Positions 44,119 to 52,108 of a stretch of 64,000 nt of DNA are shown one piece after another. Below the pieces are notes generated by a model. The model had not been told where the DNA came from. It did no database searches and saw only the letters and a list, made by a program, of their open reading frames with translations. The DNA is taken from the NCBI GenBank assembly GCA_964473485.1, contig CAYYPH010000010.1:1-64000 (forward strand). Direction: 5' to 3'. Numbering within the stretch: the first letter of the stretch is position 1; each line of letters begins with the position of its first letter. The DNA is from CAIVAT01 sp964473485 (lineage in GTDB: Bacteria > Bacteroidota > Bacteroidia > Bacteroidales > FEN-979). Made by a program: the position numbers and the translations under genes.

Positions 44119-45378
44119 CTATTTATTTTTTTCTATATGTTTCCTGATGGCAAGGTTATAAAAGTTTAACATTTCAGTTACCTTGTTGTCCCAACTCAAC
44201 TCTTCGGCTCTTTTCTTTGCTCCAAGTGATAAACTCGTTATTTTTTCATGATTAGCGAATAGTTCATTAATGCTCTGCGCAAAAAGAGTTACACTCTTAT
44301 CAGGGGATATAACCGGAATTTTGATCCCGCATTTTTCATTGACCACGGATCCCTGCCCACATGTATCATGACATATCACCGGACATCCATTTGCCAAAGC
44401 TTCCAGAACCACATGCGGAGTCCCTTCAACCAAACTAGTAAAGAACAAGAGATCAGCCCCACGCATTTTTAAAATTACCTTTGCGTTTTCAACCTGACCA
44501 TGCCAAAAACATTTACTTTCAATTCCCAGTTTCTTTGCTAATCGTTCACAAAAAACTCTATCCGGTCCGTCTCCAAAAATATGAAATTGAAAATCTTTTG
44601 TTTTATCAAGTTTATTTATTGTTTTCAATGCAAGCGGCAACGCTTTTCTTCCTGTAATCAGACCACACCAGATTATCACGGGAACAACATTATTTCTCTT
44701 TATCAACAAGTCAGAATTGCCATTCCTTGCACCTGTCTCATTTAATACAAAGGCGTTGATATTATAATTTTTTTTTATAGAGAACTGGGCTTCGTTGGTC
44801 GCAGCCAAGACAACATCGGATCTTGAAAAAGCCTTTTTTACCCTTGATAATGAATGCATTTGGGCAACATTAATCAAGTTTTTGACTACAAAAAACAAGG
44901 CACTTCTCACACCGATGGCAGGCAGAAAGCGAAGAGGCATTAAAGTAAAACCCCCAACCGGTCCCCATATGAAAGGTTTTGTTTTAATCTTCCAAAGGAA
45001 TCCCGGTTCCCTGTATCCGATCATATTTAATTGATGGACTAGGTCGAAGTCTTTGGTTTTTAAAATATCCAGTGCTGCCAAATATGCAAGCGCTTGCCAT
45101 TTTCTGTAGTACCTATAAAAGGAGAAACTTCCCTGTTTCCAAAATAACTTACGTCCTGTTTCGCCGATATCAATAAAATGAAATTCGGGGATATGTCGTA
45201 AACTCAATTTTAGTAATGATTCCTCAATGTCATCTTTAAACCCAGACTCTGTGATAACAGTTAACCGACAATGGTTAGCCAGAGAAGTGACCCAATTCCA
45301 CCCCATGCCGATTTCCGATCCCCATTTTGGACCGCAAGCATAGGCAGAAACCAATATGTTCAGCGGAGTCTCCTGCAT
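44119..45378 (-). CDS. Glycosyltransferase family 4 (GT-B)
   Basis: 419 residues. An N-terminal Rossmann domain (LVSAYACGPKWGSEIGMGWNW, glycine-rich acceptor loop near residue 12-28) and a C-terminal GT1/GT4 domain are visible. The C-terminal nucleotide-sugar motif is EGTPHVVLEALANGCPVI, the retaining E-x7-E signature. WGPVGG near 140 is typical of this subgroup. It would add one sugar to the lipid-linked repeat unit on the cytoplasmic face. It overlaps no gene but is within 5 bp of the acyltransferase. Donor and acceptor are not predictable. Confidence 0.88.
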   Translation of the reverse strand: MQETPLNILVSAYACGPKWGSEIGMGWNWVTSLANHCRLTVITESGFKDDIEESLLKLSLRHIPEFHFIDIGETGRKLFWKQGSFSFYRYYRKWQALAYLAALDILKTKDFDLVHQLNMIGYREPGFLWKIKTKPFIWGPVGGFTLMPLRFLPAIGVRSALFFVVKNLINVAQMHSLSRVKKAFSRSDVVLAATNEAQFSIKKNYNINAFVLNETGARNGNSDLLIKRNNVVPVIIWCGLITGRKALPLALKTINKLDKTKDFQFHIFGDGPDRVFCERLAKKLGIESKCFWHGQVENAKVILKMRGADLLFFTSLVEGTPHVVLEALANGCPVICHDTCGQGSVVNEKCGIKIPVISPDKSVTLFAQSINELFANHEKITSLSLGAKKRAEELSWDNKVTEMLNFYNLAIRKHIEKNK

Positions 45379-45407
45379 TGCACGTTGCGCTTATTATATT
45401 CCTCTTA

Positions 45408-46571
45408 TCACAGCCTGTCGATAAATCCTTTCAATCTTTCCCACTGGATCTTCTCGGTGAAGTTATCAACCACATGATCCCGGCAATTAGCTTCTACATT
45501 AGATATTTTAACTACTTCCGACATTTTTTGTGCATAACTACAAGGATCTAATTCATCAACGACAAAACCCGTTACTCCATCAATTATCATCTCGTCGGTA
45601 CCGCTTACTTTGGTGGTCAGAATTGGTCGTCCACAGGACAATATTTCCAGCATGGCAATTGAAAATCCTTCGGTTTTAGAGGCAAACAAAGCAGCATCCG
45701 AAGCTCCTATGATTGTCCGGACCTGCTCTGGTCTCATTAATCCTTTTAAGATTATACAATCTTCAAGACTTAATTTCCTGATCTGTTCCTTAATAATCTC
45801 TTTTTCCTCCCCGTCACCTGCAATGATGAACAATGAATCCGGGTGATCCAGGTTAAACAAACGAAAGGCTTCGACCAGGAAAGTGACTCGTTTAACTAAG
45901 GCAAGTCGGCCAATAAAAGAAAATACAAAATGTTCATTAATTCCAAGTTCTGATCGTGCCAATTCCTTATTCACTGGTACAAATAATTCATGATCTACGC
46001 CTTCCGGTAAATACTCGAACAGTTTTTTCGATCTCTTGTTAAACAACCAGGAATTATACTGACCGATCTCCTTTCGTGATGCAGCCGCGAGCAGGACATC
46101 GGTTTTATCAAGTGCTTTTGAATGAACATAAAGATATAATGAGGATAAAAGTCTACCAATTAAAGGCCTTCGACCAATGAGCATGGGGTTCCCGAGCCCC
46201 GGTGCATAATAAATGACCCGCCATCCTTTGTGCCATAACACAAAGAACCATAGTACCGCATAGGATCTTATTATTAAGTTACGATCATTGAACTTCAATA
46301 TTAACCGGTAATATTTTACCAGGGCAATAAAAAATCGGATACTTTCGGGTAATTTATACAATCTGAATCTGAAATCCGACTTTAAAATCGGGATGAACAT
46401 TATTTCTCTTCCCTCTATTTCTTTCTTCAAAGCAATCCCTGGTGTATTATTTCCACTGGTTACGCCAACAAAAGTAATTTTTTCCTTATGGTATTTCAAT
46501 AGAAGTTTGACAAAAGGCGTTCCTCCCGTACCATAAAGTTTTTCAATATCGAAGGTATCGAGGTAGATCAT
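45408..46571 (-). CDS. Glycosyltransferase family 4 (GT-B)
   Basis: 387 residues. The C-terminal domain has FVFSFIGRLALVKRV (about 215), PDSLFIIAGDGEE (about 245) and KTEGFSIAMLEILSCGRPIL (about 300), the E-x7-E signature of retaining GT4 enzymes. The N-terminal half is less typical (YLDTFDIEKLYGTGGTPFV). It lies 29 bp upstream of the other GT4 gene and probably acts in the same repeat-unit assembly. Sugar specificity is unknown. About 460 bp without a recognised gene precede it. Confidence 0.86.
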   Translation of the reverse strand: MIYLDTFDIEKLYGTGGTPFVKLLLKYHKEKITFVGVTSGNNTPGIALKKEIEGREIMFIPILKSDFRFRLYKLPESIRFFIALVKYYRLILKFNDRNLIIRSYAVLWFFVLWHKGWRVIYYAPGLGNPMLIGRRPLIGRLLSSLYLYVHSKALDKTDVLLAAASRKEIGQYNSWLFNKRSKKLFEYLPEGVDHELFVPVNKELARSELGINEHFVFSFIGRLALVKRVTFLVEAFRLFNLDHPDSLFIIAGDGEEKEIIKEQIRKLSLEDCIILKGLMRPEQVRTIIGASDAALFASKTEGFSIAMLEILSCGRPILTTKVSGTDEMIIDGVTGFVVDELDPCSYAQKMSEVVKISNVEANCRDHVVDNFTEKIQWERLKGFIDRL

Positions 46572-47034
46572 TTTTCCAATATTGAAATATACTTTATGGA
46601 ACGAATTTTATAACACATCTCGGAGATGTTTGTTGTTTATGGAATAAACCCAATCCTTAAAATAACCTCTTTCGTTAGTGGATTATTCCATAGGTCTTTA
46701 TAAATGCTTTGTTGGTTTGAATTTTGGCCGTGCCAATATGGGGTTATGCTCTTGCAAAAAACTAGTGGAAAAGACACGCTAGTTTATGGAGAGTATATTT
46801 TACCTTATAATTTCTAGACATAAGCATAGATTTCTTTAGTAGTCCGGTAGATGGTGCATTTAAAAATTTTCCAAGTGTAATCAAGTTGAACTTCCGTCGG
46901 TTTAAAAAATATACTCTTTCATTTCTAGCAAAGAAATATCCAACTGCATCGAAGGACTTTAAACCCAATTTGCTCTTGTACAATTTGTTGTTCATTTTTG
47001 TGCATAATCATTCAGCATAGGAAAATCCTCGCAT
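46572..47034. other. 463-bp gap with a possible gene remnant
   Basis: No recognisable complete gene. A 77-codon minus-strand reading frame at 46762-46995 (MNNKLYKSKLGLKSFD ... LHKLACLFH) has a basic, aromatic-rich composition compatible with a protein fragment, but I do not recognise it. The surrounding 46572-46760 is AT-rich, without IS ends or a clear hairpin. It may be the decayed remains of a sugar gene lost from the locus, or a small unknown gene. Confidence 0.4.
46762..46995 (-). CDS. Hypothetical 77-residue protein or gene fragment
   Basis: Unrecognised. It has an ATG start at 46995 and a stop at 46762. There is no signal peptide, membrane helix or known motif; 17 or so Lys/Arg residues make it strongly basic. 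It is collinear with the polysaccharide genes and stands alone in a gap between two glycosyltransferase genes. It may be non-coding. Confidence 0.25.
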   Translation of the reverse strand: MNNKLYKSKLGLKSFDAVGYFFARNERVYFLNRRKFNLITLGKFLNAPSTGLLKKSMLMSRNYKVKYTLHKLACLFH

Positions 47035-48114
47035 TCATTCTGAACATGATAAAGTCGCATTACAAATTGCATTATACAAATTTTGAAGTAGAACAATTTT
47101 GTCAATATATGATCTAACTACTGTTGAGACTTCAGAACGGCTATATGATCTCATTTCTTGAGCATATGAAAGTATGTTCGTAATATCGCAAGGACCTTGT
47201 CTATAAAAAGGCATATTTTCAGGAAATACTTCACGATAAGATCCATACACAGGTAATCCAAAGCGAAGATATTCACGGGTTTTTAGTGGGCATGCTTGGG
47301 CCATATTCAATCTAAAATGGGCTAACGATGTTATTCCAATCCAACTGGAAGCAAGAATTTTTTCAGCATCTTTGGATTGCAGGGTTCCATGCACTATATA
47401 TCTTGAATCACTTTTAACATAAACTAATGTTTTTTGATCAAGTTCGCCAATCAGGTGAATCCGGAACTTTAAACTTGATTTCCTGATACTTTCTATCAGA
47501 AGATCAAGGCCATGCCAGGCTGCAAATTTTGACGCCATAAAAACAAGTTCTGGAATTTCTCTCAACCTCGCGTCATAATAGATCATTGGGTCCTCGAAAA
47601 GTATTCCATTAGGATAAATAATTGGTTCTCTGTTTATTTGAGTTCTGGCTATTTCATTTCTGCCAATTTCCTCTGTTACAGATATTATTCCATATGCCGA
47701 ACGAATACTAAAGGGTCCCAATAATTGTTCTAAATTTGCTTTTACTGTAGCAACAATTCCATGATTTAATCTCAATTCATCGATATTTTTTGTATGGAAA
47801 ACAAGGAATACTGGCTTTTTAATTTTCGAAATAAATTCATATTGAAAATAATCAAAGGGCGAATATCTTAATAATAAAATATCGAATTTATTCATCATTG
47901 TTCGGAGCCAATGATAATATGCTTTTTTGAATTTTATCCTTTTTGATCCATCACCTTGCCATGATACTAAAAGATCAGAATTTCTATCTTTAATAGTGAA
48001 GATTTTTGTTTCCCAGTTTAATCCTATTGATTGAGCCGCACTTTTTTCAAAAGACATTTGGTTAATTATCCCGGAAATCGGGACTTTCATGTTCATGGTG
48101 TGCAATATTCTCAC
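47035..48114 (-). CDS. Putative GT-B glycosyltransferase
   Basis: 359 residues, starting at a GTG (48114; MRILHTMNMK), which places the first beta strand at the N terminus as in GT-B enzymes. Supporting segments are ILLLRYSPFDYFQYEF (about 78), PVFLVFHTKNIDELR (about 95), IIYPNGILFED (about 170, the usual linker asparagine-glycine), and PELVFMASKFAAWHGLDLLIESI (about 190-212). CPLKTREYLRFGLPVYGSY near 285 replaces the E-x7-E loop with K-x-x-E-Y. No membrane helices are seen. It probably adds a sugar to the repeat unit. The family is likely GT4-related but divergent. Confidence 0.7.
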   Translation of the reverse strand: MRILHTMNMKVPISGIINQMSFEKSAAQSIGLNWETKIFTIKDRNSDLLVSWQGDGSKRIKFKKAYYHWLRTMMNKFDILLLRYSPFDYFQYEFISKIKKPVFLVFHTKNIDELRLNHGIVATVKANLEQLLGPFSIRSAYGIISVTEEIGRNEIARTQINREPIIYPNGILFEDPMIYYDARLREIPELVFMASKFAAWHGLDLLIESIRKSSLKFRIHLIGELDQKTLVYVKSDSRYIVHGTLQSKDAEKILASSWIGITSLAHFRLNMAQACPLKTREYLRFGLPVYGSYREVFPENMPFYRQGPCDITNILSYAQEMRSYSRSEVSTVVRSYIDKIVLLQNLYNAICNATLSCSE

Positions 48115-48158
48115 AGGATTAGGAATCGTTTATTTCGTAAATAATATTAAGATCTATT

Positions 48159-48923
48159 TCATTTATTGAGTATATTTCTAAGAAATGATTTTTCTGGATA
48201 GGTTATTAAAACAGCGCGATGTTTCCCATAAAAGACGAACAAGCTACCTGCCGCTACTGCTGATACACCAGATTGTTCAATCGCCTTTACAAAATCATCC
48301 AATGAGCCTGCTCCTCCAAGCGCAATAACAGGAATATTAACCTCTTTCGTTACCTGTTGCAATAACTCCAGCTCATATCCTTGCATTGTTCCATCTCGAT
48401 CAACTGAATAAATTATTAATTCTCCAGCTCCAGAACTTTCAACTCTCCTGACATATTCAATCACATCTAAATTCTCAATTTTCTTCTCTACATAGTTAAA
48501 TACTCTAAATTTTCCGAACATGTTGCGTTTTACATCAACACAAACAACGACACTTTGACTGCCAGAAATATTTGCAATATTGCTGATTAAGTCAATATTT
48601 GATAATGCAGCAGAATCAAGAACTATCTTCTCATACCCGATATTAAATATTTTTTTTGCCGTTTCAACGTCTTTTATACCTCCACCATATCCTAATGGCA
48701 TAAAGGCTTCTTTTGCAATTCGTTTTAATAAATCGAAGTTTATTCCATTATAACGATTAGTGGCAGAAATATCAAGAATTACTACCTCATCAACCTCCTT
48801 ATCATTAAATATTTTTATGGCATTGATCGGATCACCAACATATCTTGGTTTGGAAAACTTAATGGTCTTTACCAATCCATCATCCTTTATCAACAAAGCC
48901 GGAATAACTCGTAATCTCAACAT
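48159..48923 (-). CDS. HisF-like subunit for acetamidino-sugar formation (WbuZ/HisF2 type)
   Basis: 254 residues with the HisF TIM barrel: GYGGGIKDVETAKK (about 77), VVCVDVKRNMFGKF (about 128), YSVDRDGTMQGYE (about 172) and ALGGAGSLDDFVKA (about 200). The first loop reads VIPALLIKDDG where histidine-pathway HisF has PCLDVRDG, so the first catalytic Asp is replaced while the one in CVDVK remains. This matches the polysaccharide-type paralogues that pair with HisH2 and the WbpG amidotransferase. It overlaps the HisH-like gene by 7 bp. Its role is probably to hold and channel ammonia from HisH to the sugar amidotransferase system, not to make histidine; no other his genes are nearby. Confidence 0.85.
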   Translation of the reverse strand: MLRLRVIPALLIKDDGLVKTIKFSKPRYVGDPINAIKIFNDKEVDEVVILDISATNRYNGINFDLLKRIAKEAFMPLGYGGGIKDVETAKKIFNIGYEKIVLDSAALSNIDLISNIANISGSQSVVVCVDVKRNMFGKFRVFNYVEKKIENLDVIEYVRRVESSGAGELIIYSVDRDGTMQGYELELLQQVTKEVNIPVIALGGAGSLDDFVKAIEQSGVSAVAAGSLFVFYGKHRAVLITYPEKSFLRNILNK

Positions 48924-49546
48924 GAAAAATGAACGAAATTTCTTATTATCTGCATTCCATATCTATGGCTTTTCTCAGGATGAAACTGAGTACCAAATAT
49001 ATTATTCCTTTGAATCGCAGCAACAAAATCATATCCATAAAATGAAGTAGCAATTATATCATCCGAATCATTACAAATAAGATGAAAGGAATGAACAAAA
49101 TAGAAACAAGGGTCTTTGGGTAAATTCCAAAACAACATTGAATTTCTGTGTATTTTCAAATCGTTCCAGCCCATATGAGGGATTTTTAGATTTTCTGAAA
49201 CGGGAAAGTTAAACTTTACAACCTCAGCATTTAACCATCCAAATCCATCCAAAGAACCTTCATCACTTGTTTTGCATATAAGTTGCACTCCCAGGCAGAT
49301 ACATAAAATCGGTATTTGCTTTTCAAGAACCAGGTAATTAATTTCTTCAAATAATTCAAGTTCTTTGAGTTTCTTTACTCCATTATCAAAAGCTCCAACG
49401 CCAGGCAAAATTAATTTCGATGCATTTCGTAGACATTTATAATCTGATGAGATAATTACTTTTCCTCCAACTTTTCTTACCATGTTTTCAAGGGAGCCGA
49501 TGTTACCCATTCCATAATCTATAACTGTTATCGGTGCATTATCCAT
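48917..49546 (-). CDS. HisH-like glutamine amidotransferase for acetamidino-sugar formation (WbuY/HisH2 type)
   Basis: 209 residues, class I glutamine amidotransferase. The nucleophile elbow is CICLGVQLI (Cys about 83). The catalytic His/Glu pair is in FGTQFHPEKS (about 190). PGVGAFDNG near 50 is the usual oxyanion loop, and YGMGNIGSLENMV opens the protein. It releases ammonia from glutamine for the partner enzyme. It overlaps the HisF-like gene by 7 bp and the amidotransferase gene by 19 bp, so the three are translationally coupled. The same trio is known from Pseudomonas aeruginosa O5 (wbpG-hisH2-hisF2) and E. coli O145 (wbuX-wbuY-wbuZ). Confidence 0.87.
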   Translation of the reverse strand: MDNAPITVIDYGMGNIGSLENMVRKVGGKVIISSDYKCLRNASKLILPGVGAFDNGVKKLKELELFEEINYLVLEKQIPILCICLGVQLICKTSDEGSLDGFGWLNAEVVKFNFPVSENLKIPHMGWNDLKIHRNSMLFWNLPKDPCFYFVHSFHLICNDSDDIIATSFYGYDFVAAIQRNNIFGTQFHPEKSHRYGMQIIRNFVHFSC

Positions 49547-50682
49547 TTTTCAATTTTTTTAAGTTGCTGTATACCTAAAATGATCCAATGTGTTGTATAA
49601 TTAGGATAATCAAGATAAGATTTATTGGGTAACTGCATAATTGAACTGAATTCATTAAAAGAAATTCCAAACTTATTTATTAGATAGTTGATATCATTTT
49701 CCAATTCAGTTTTATCAGTATAAACTGATCGGTTAATTTCAGTTAATGCTTGTTCCCTAGAAATTTGTTTTGAGCATATCAGACTTGAAAGATGAGCTCT
49801 TCTTTTATCATATCCGAACTTTTCTGGTAATATATACGACTGGAATATTTTGGTATAATTAGACTCACAATGTTTTCCCCCATAATCACGCCAGCCTAAT
49901 TCTTCAGTAATAATCTTCTTTACTTCACTTTTATTATACGAAATATAATCAAGAATCGAAATAACACTTATGTTTATTACAAAACTACCGGTTATAGAAA
50001 GGTTCAAGTATCCAAGAAATCCATAATGAGGGAAATTTGAAAGTTTCTTTTTACCAAATTGTTTATGCACACTTTTAATATACTTCCAATCAAAATGACC
50101 TTGAGACCAGGCACTGGGTAAAATTGCTTCAGATGCCAGATTGTAACCGGCAAGAATATAATTGACATTCTCTTTTTCTGCAATCCTGAACATTATTGAA
50201 TAAATTGCATGATCTGATGGAATTTCAGAATCCGGCGTTGAAGCTTTTAAAAATGATAACTGAAGGTCTTTGAATTCTTCCCAATCAATTACATGAGTAT
50301 ATAAATCGACATTTAATTTCTTGCAAATATTCTCTATGTTCTGAACGGAAAGTTCCGAATCCCATCCGTTATCTAAATGAACAGCTAATGGTCGTAATCC
50401 GAGGTTTTTTACCAGATAGGCCACATAAGTACTGTCTATCCCACCGCTAACCCCTATAATGCAATCATACCTTTTCCCGATTCCTCTCTTTTTTATGCTT
50501 TCAACAAGGCAATTTAAATAATGTCTTTTTGCGTCGTCATCCAGAGAGTAAGGAATGGATTTTAAGGCTTTTTCAGCACTTTTACAATGATTACAAACTC
50601 CGTCTTGATCAAAGGTTATATTCGGATCTGAAGTATCCATTATACATCGAACACAAATCTTATATGGTCTTTCGCTATTCAT
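49528..50682 (-). CDS. N-acetyl sugar amidotransferase (WbpG/PseA-like)
   Basis: 384 residues. The N terminus has a zinc-type cysteine set, CVRCIMDTSDP (about 10) and GVCNHC (about 28). A PP-loop ATP pyrophosphatase motif, IGVSGGIDSTYVAYLV, is at about 77. These define the WbpG/PseA/LegG group, which converts an N-acetyl group of a nucleotide- or lipid-linked sugar to acetamidino with ATP and ammonia. HisH/HisF-like partners lie immediately downstream and overlap. The product polysaccharide is therefore predicted to carry an acetamidino sugar, either a ManNAc3NAcA derivative or a pseudaminic/legionaminic type. No nonulosonate synthase is seen in the window, which favours the former. Confidence 0.88.
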   Translation of the reverse strand: MNSERPYKICVRCIMDTSDPNITFDQDGVCNHCKSAEKALKSIPYSLDDDAKRHYLNCLVESIKKRGIGKRYDCIIGVSGGIDSTYVAYLVKNLGLRPLAVHLDNGWDSELSVQNIENICKKLNVDLYTHVIDWEEFKDLQLSFLKASTPDSEIPSDHAIYSIMFRIAEKENVNYILAGYNLASEAILPSAWSQGHFDWKYIKSVHKQFGKKKLSNFPHYGFLGYLNLSITGSFVINISVISILDYISYNKSEVKKIITEELGWRDYGGKHCESNYTKIFQSYILPEKFGYDKRRAHLSSLICSKQISREQALTEINRSVYTDKTELENDINYLINKFGISFNEFSSIMQLPNKSYLDYPNYTTHWIILGIQQLKKIEKWIMHR

Positions 50683-50767
50683 AATTTGAAATTACTGGTT
50701 GTCTATTATTCGGCGGTGTATTTGGTTATTAAAATTTTACATCGTGAAATAAAAAATCATGAAGTCT

Positions 50768-52006
50768 TTAACAATTCATAGCGATATGTTGCTTCACTTC
50801 TTCAATAAATTGATCAAGAGAATCTGTATTCATGTATTTCCGAGACTTGGGCTTTTTGGCTTCAGCCATATTTTTATTAATCCACAACCCGATTGCTTCC
50901 TGGTCTAATGGAAGAATATCTGCAAAACCATTGTTTATCTGTTCACTAAAGTACTCTAACAGTAACTGTCTGTCGTTCATAAATAATGCAGTCCTGATCC
51001 CGAACCAACTTGCTTCGACAGTGACTGAACTATGCGAGGTAATGTGCAGATTTGTCTGGCTTAAAACAACTGGCAAGGGGTCTTCACTAGATGACTCCCA
51101 AATGATGTTATCGAAATGTTTAAAAGCCCGTTCAAATTTCCTTAAAAGCCGTTTTCGATTCGGTTCCTGCATCATCACCGGATGTATCCGAATCAACCAT
51201 GTATAATCCTTTCCATGCTCTTTAATAAAATTAAATAATACTAACGGGATTCCGGTTTCATGATACTCTACAAAAGGATCAATTCCCCACTGAAGAGTGA
51301 CTAATATGGTCAAAGATTCTACGATAACGGAGTCCATCTTGCGAACTGAATTAACCAGTCTGTCATTCGCTCTGGGCTCAATAAACCTAAAAAACCATGG
51401 ATTACCAATCAGTTTTGCATCGACTATATCCCCAATGCAATTCTTAATCCAGTTCACACTTTCTTCATCCCAACACAGAATGCAATCGGGCCAACCCTTT
51501 TGCTCGTATTTAACCCGATAAGCTTTCCCATAATAACCCTCATCAGACAATATACCATGTTGAAGGTCGGCAACCCAAATTCCGGCTTTTTTGGCAGCTA
51601 TACAAAGTTCAACTGAAGGTTGAATACCAATTATAATTTTAGGTTGAACCTTTTTTAAAACACGATTCCACACCCTGACTACAGGATTATTGTTGAGCGG
51701 ATAGTTCTTATTTACGAGGTGTTTAAGGTCAAGTAAAATATTCGCTCGCGAAATAATTCCATTCAAGGCTATTACAGTTCCAAAGGCATCTTTTCCAAAA
51801 ATCTTAGAGTAAGGTTGAGCTATGGTCAAACAATGTAATCCGAGTTCAGAAAATCGTTCATTTATTGAATCCATTAATTGGGAATATTTTCTTCCAGAGA
51901 ATATATAACCTCTATCCCCATCTGAACAAATTAACAGAATATCAGATTTCCGTAAATTGTGTTGTTCACAAAACTTTAAACTTTGTTGCAATATTCTAAA
52001 ATGCAT
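50768..52006 (-). CDS. Unassigned protein of the polysaccharide locus, possible GT-B or CDP-glycerol transferase-like
   Basis: 412 residues, not confidently recognised. No signal peptide or membrane helices. Segments suggest two Rossmann-like halves: QPKIIIGIQPSVELCIAAKKAG (quoted in part; about 115), ADLQHGILSDEGYYGKAY (about 145), DCILCWDEESVNWIK (about 172) and WLIRIHPVM (about 265). HITSHSSVTVEASWFG (about 330) resembles the SS-x-x-x-EA motif of glycerophosphotransferase- and sialyl/poly-sugar GT-B enzymes. Its place between the amidotransferase trio and the flippase gene supports a role in repeat-unit assembly. Function remains inferred. Confidence 0.5.
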   Translation of the reverse strand: MHFRILQQSLKFCEQHNLRKSDILLICSDGDRGYIFSGRKYSQLMDSINERFSELGLHCLTIAQPYSKIFGKDAFGTVIALNGIISRANILLDLKHLVNKNYPLNNNPVVRVWNRVLKKVQPKIIIGIQPSVELCIAAKKAGIWVADLQHGILSDEGYYGKAYRVKYEQKGWPDCILCWDEESVNWIKNCIGDIVDAKLIGNPWFFRFIEPRANDRLVNSVRKMDSVIVESLTILVTLQWGIDPFVEYHETGIPLVLFNFIKEHGKDYTWLIRIHPVMMQEPNRKRLLRKFERAFKHFDNIIWESSSEDPLPVVLSQTNLHITSHSSVTVEASWFGIRTALFMNDRQLLLEYFSEQINNGFADILPLDQEAIGLWINKNMAEAKKPKSRKYMNTDSLDQFIEEVKQHIAMNC

Positions 52007-52108
52007 CTCTAAAATCTATTTCATGAAAACTGTTAAATCAACTAACCAACTCAATATTCATTTGTTTTCAACAATATTATGAATTTAAACAATTCTTTGC
52101 AAATTCAT

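Noticed and set aside
48159..49546. HisF/HisH pair as part of histidine biosynthesis
   Set aside because: No other his genes are near, the pair overlaps a WbpG-like gene, and the HisF-like protein lacks the first catalytic Asp.
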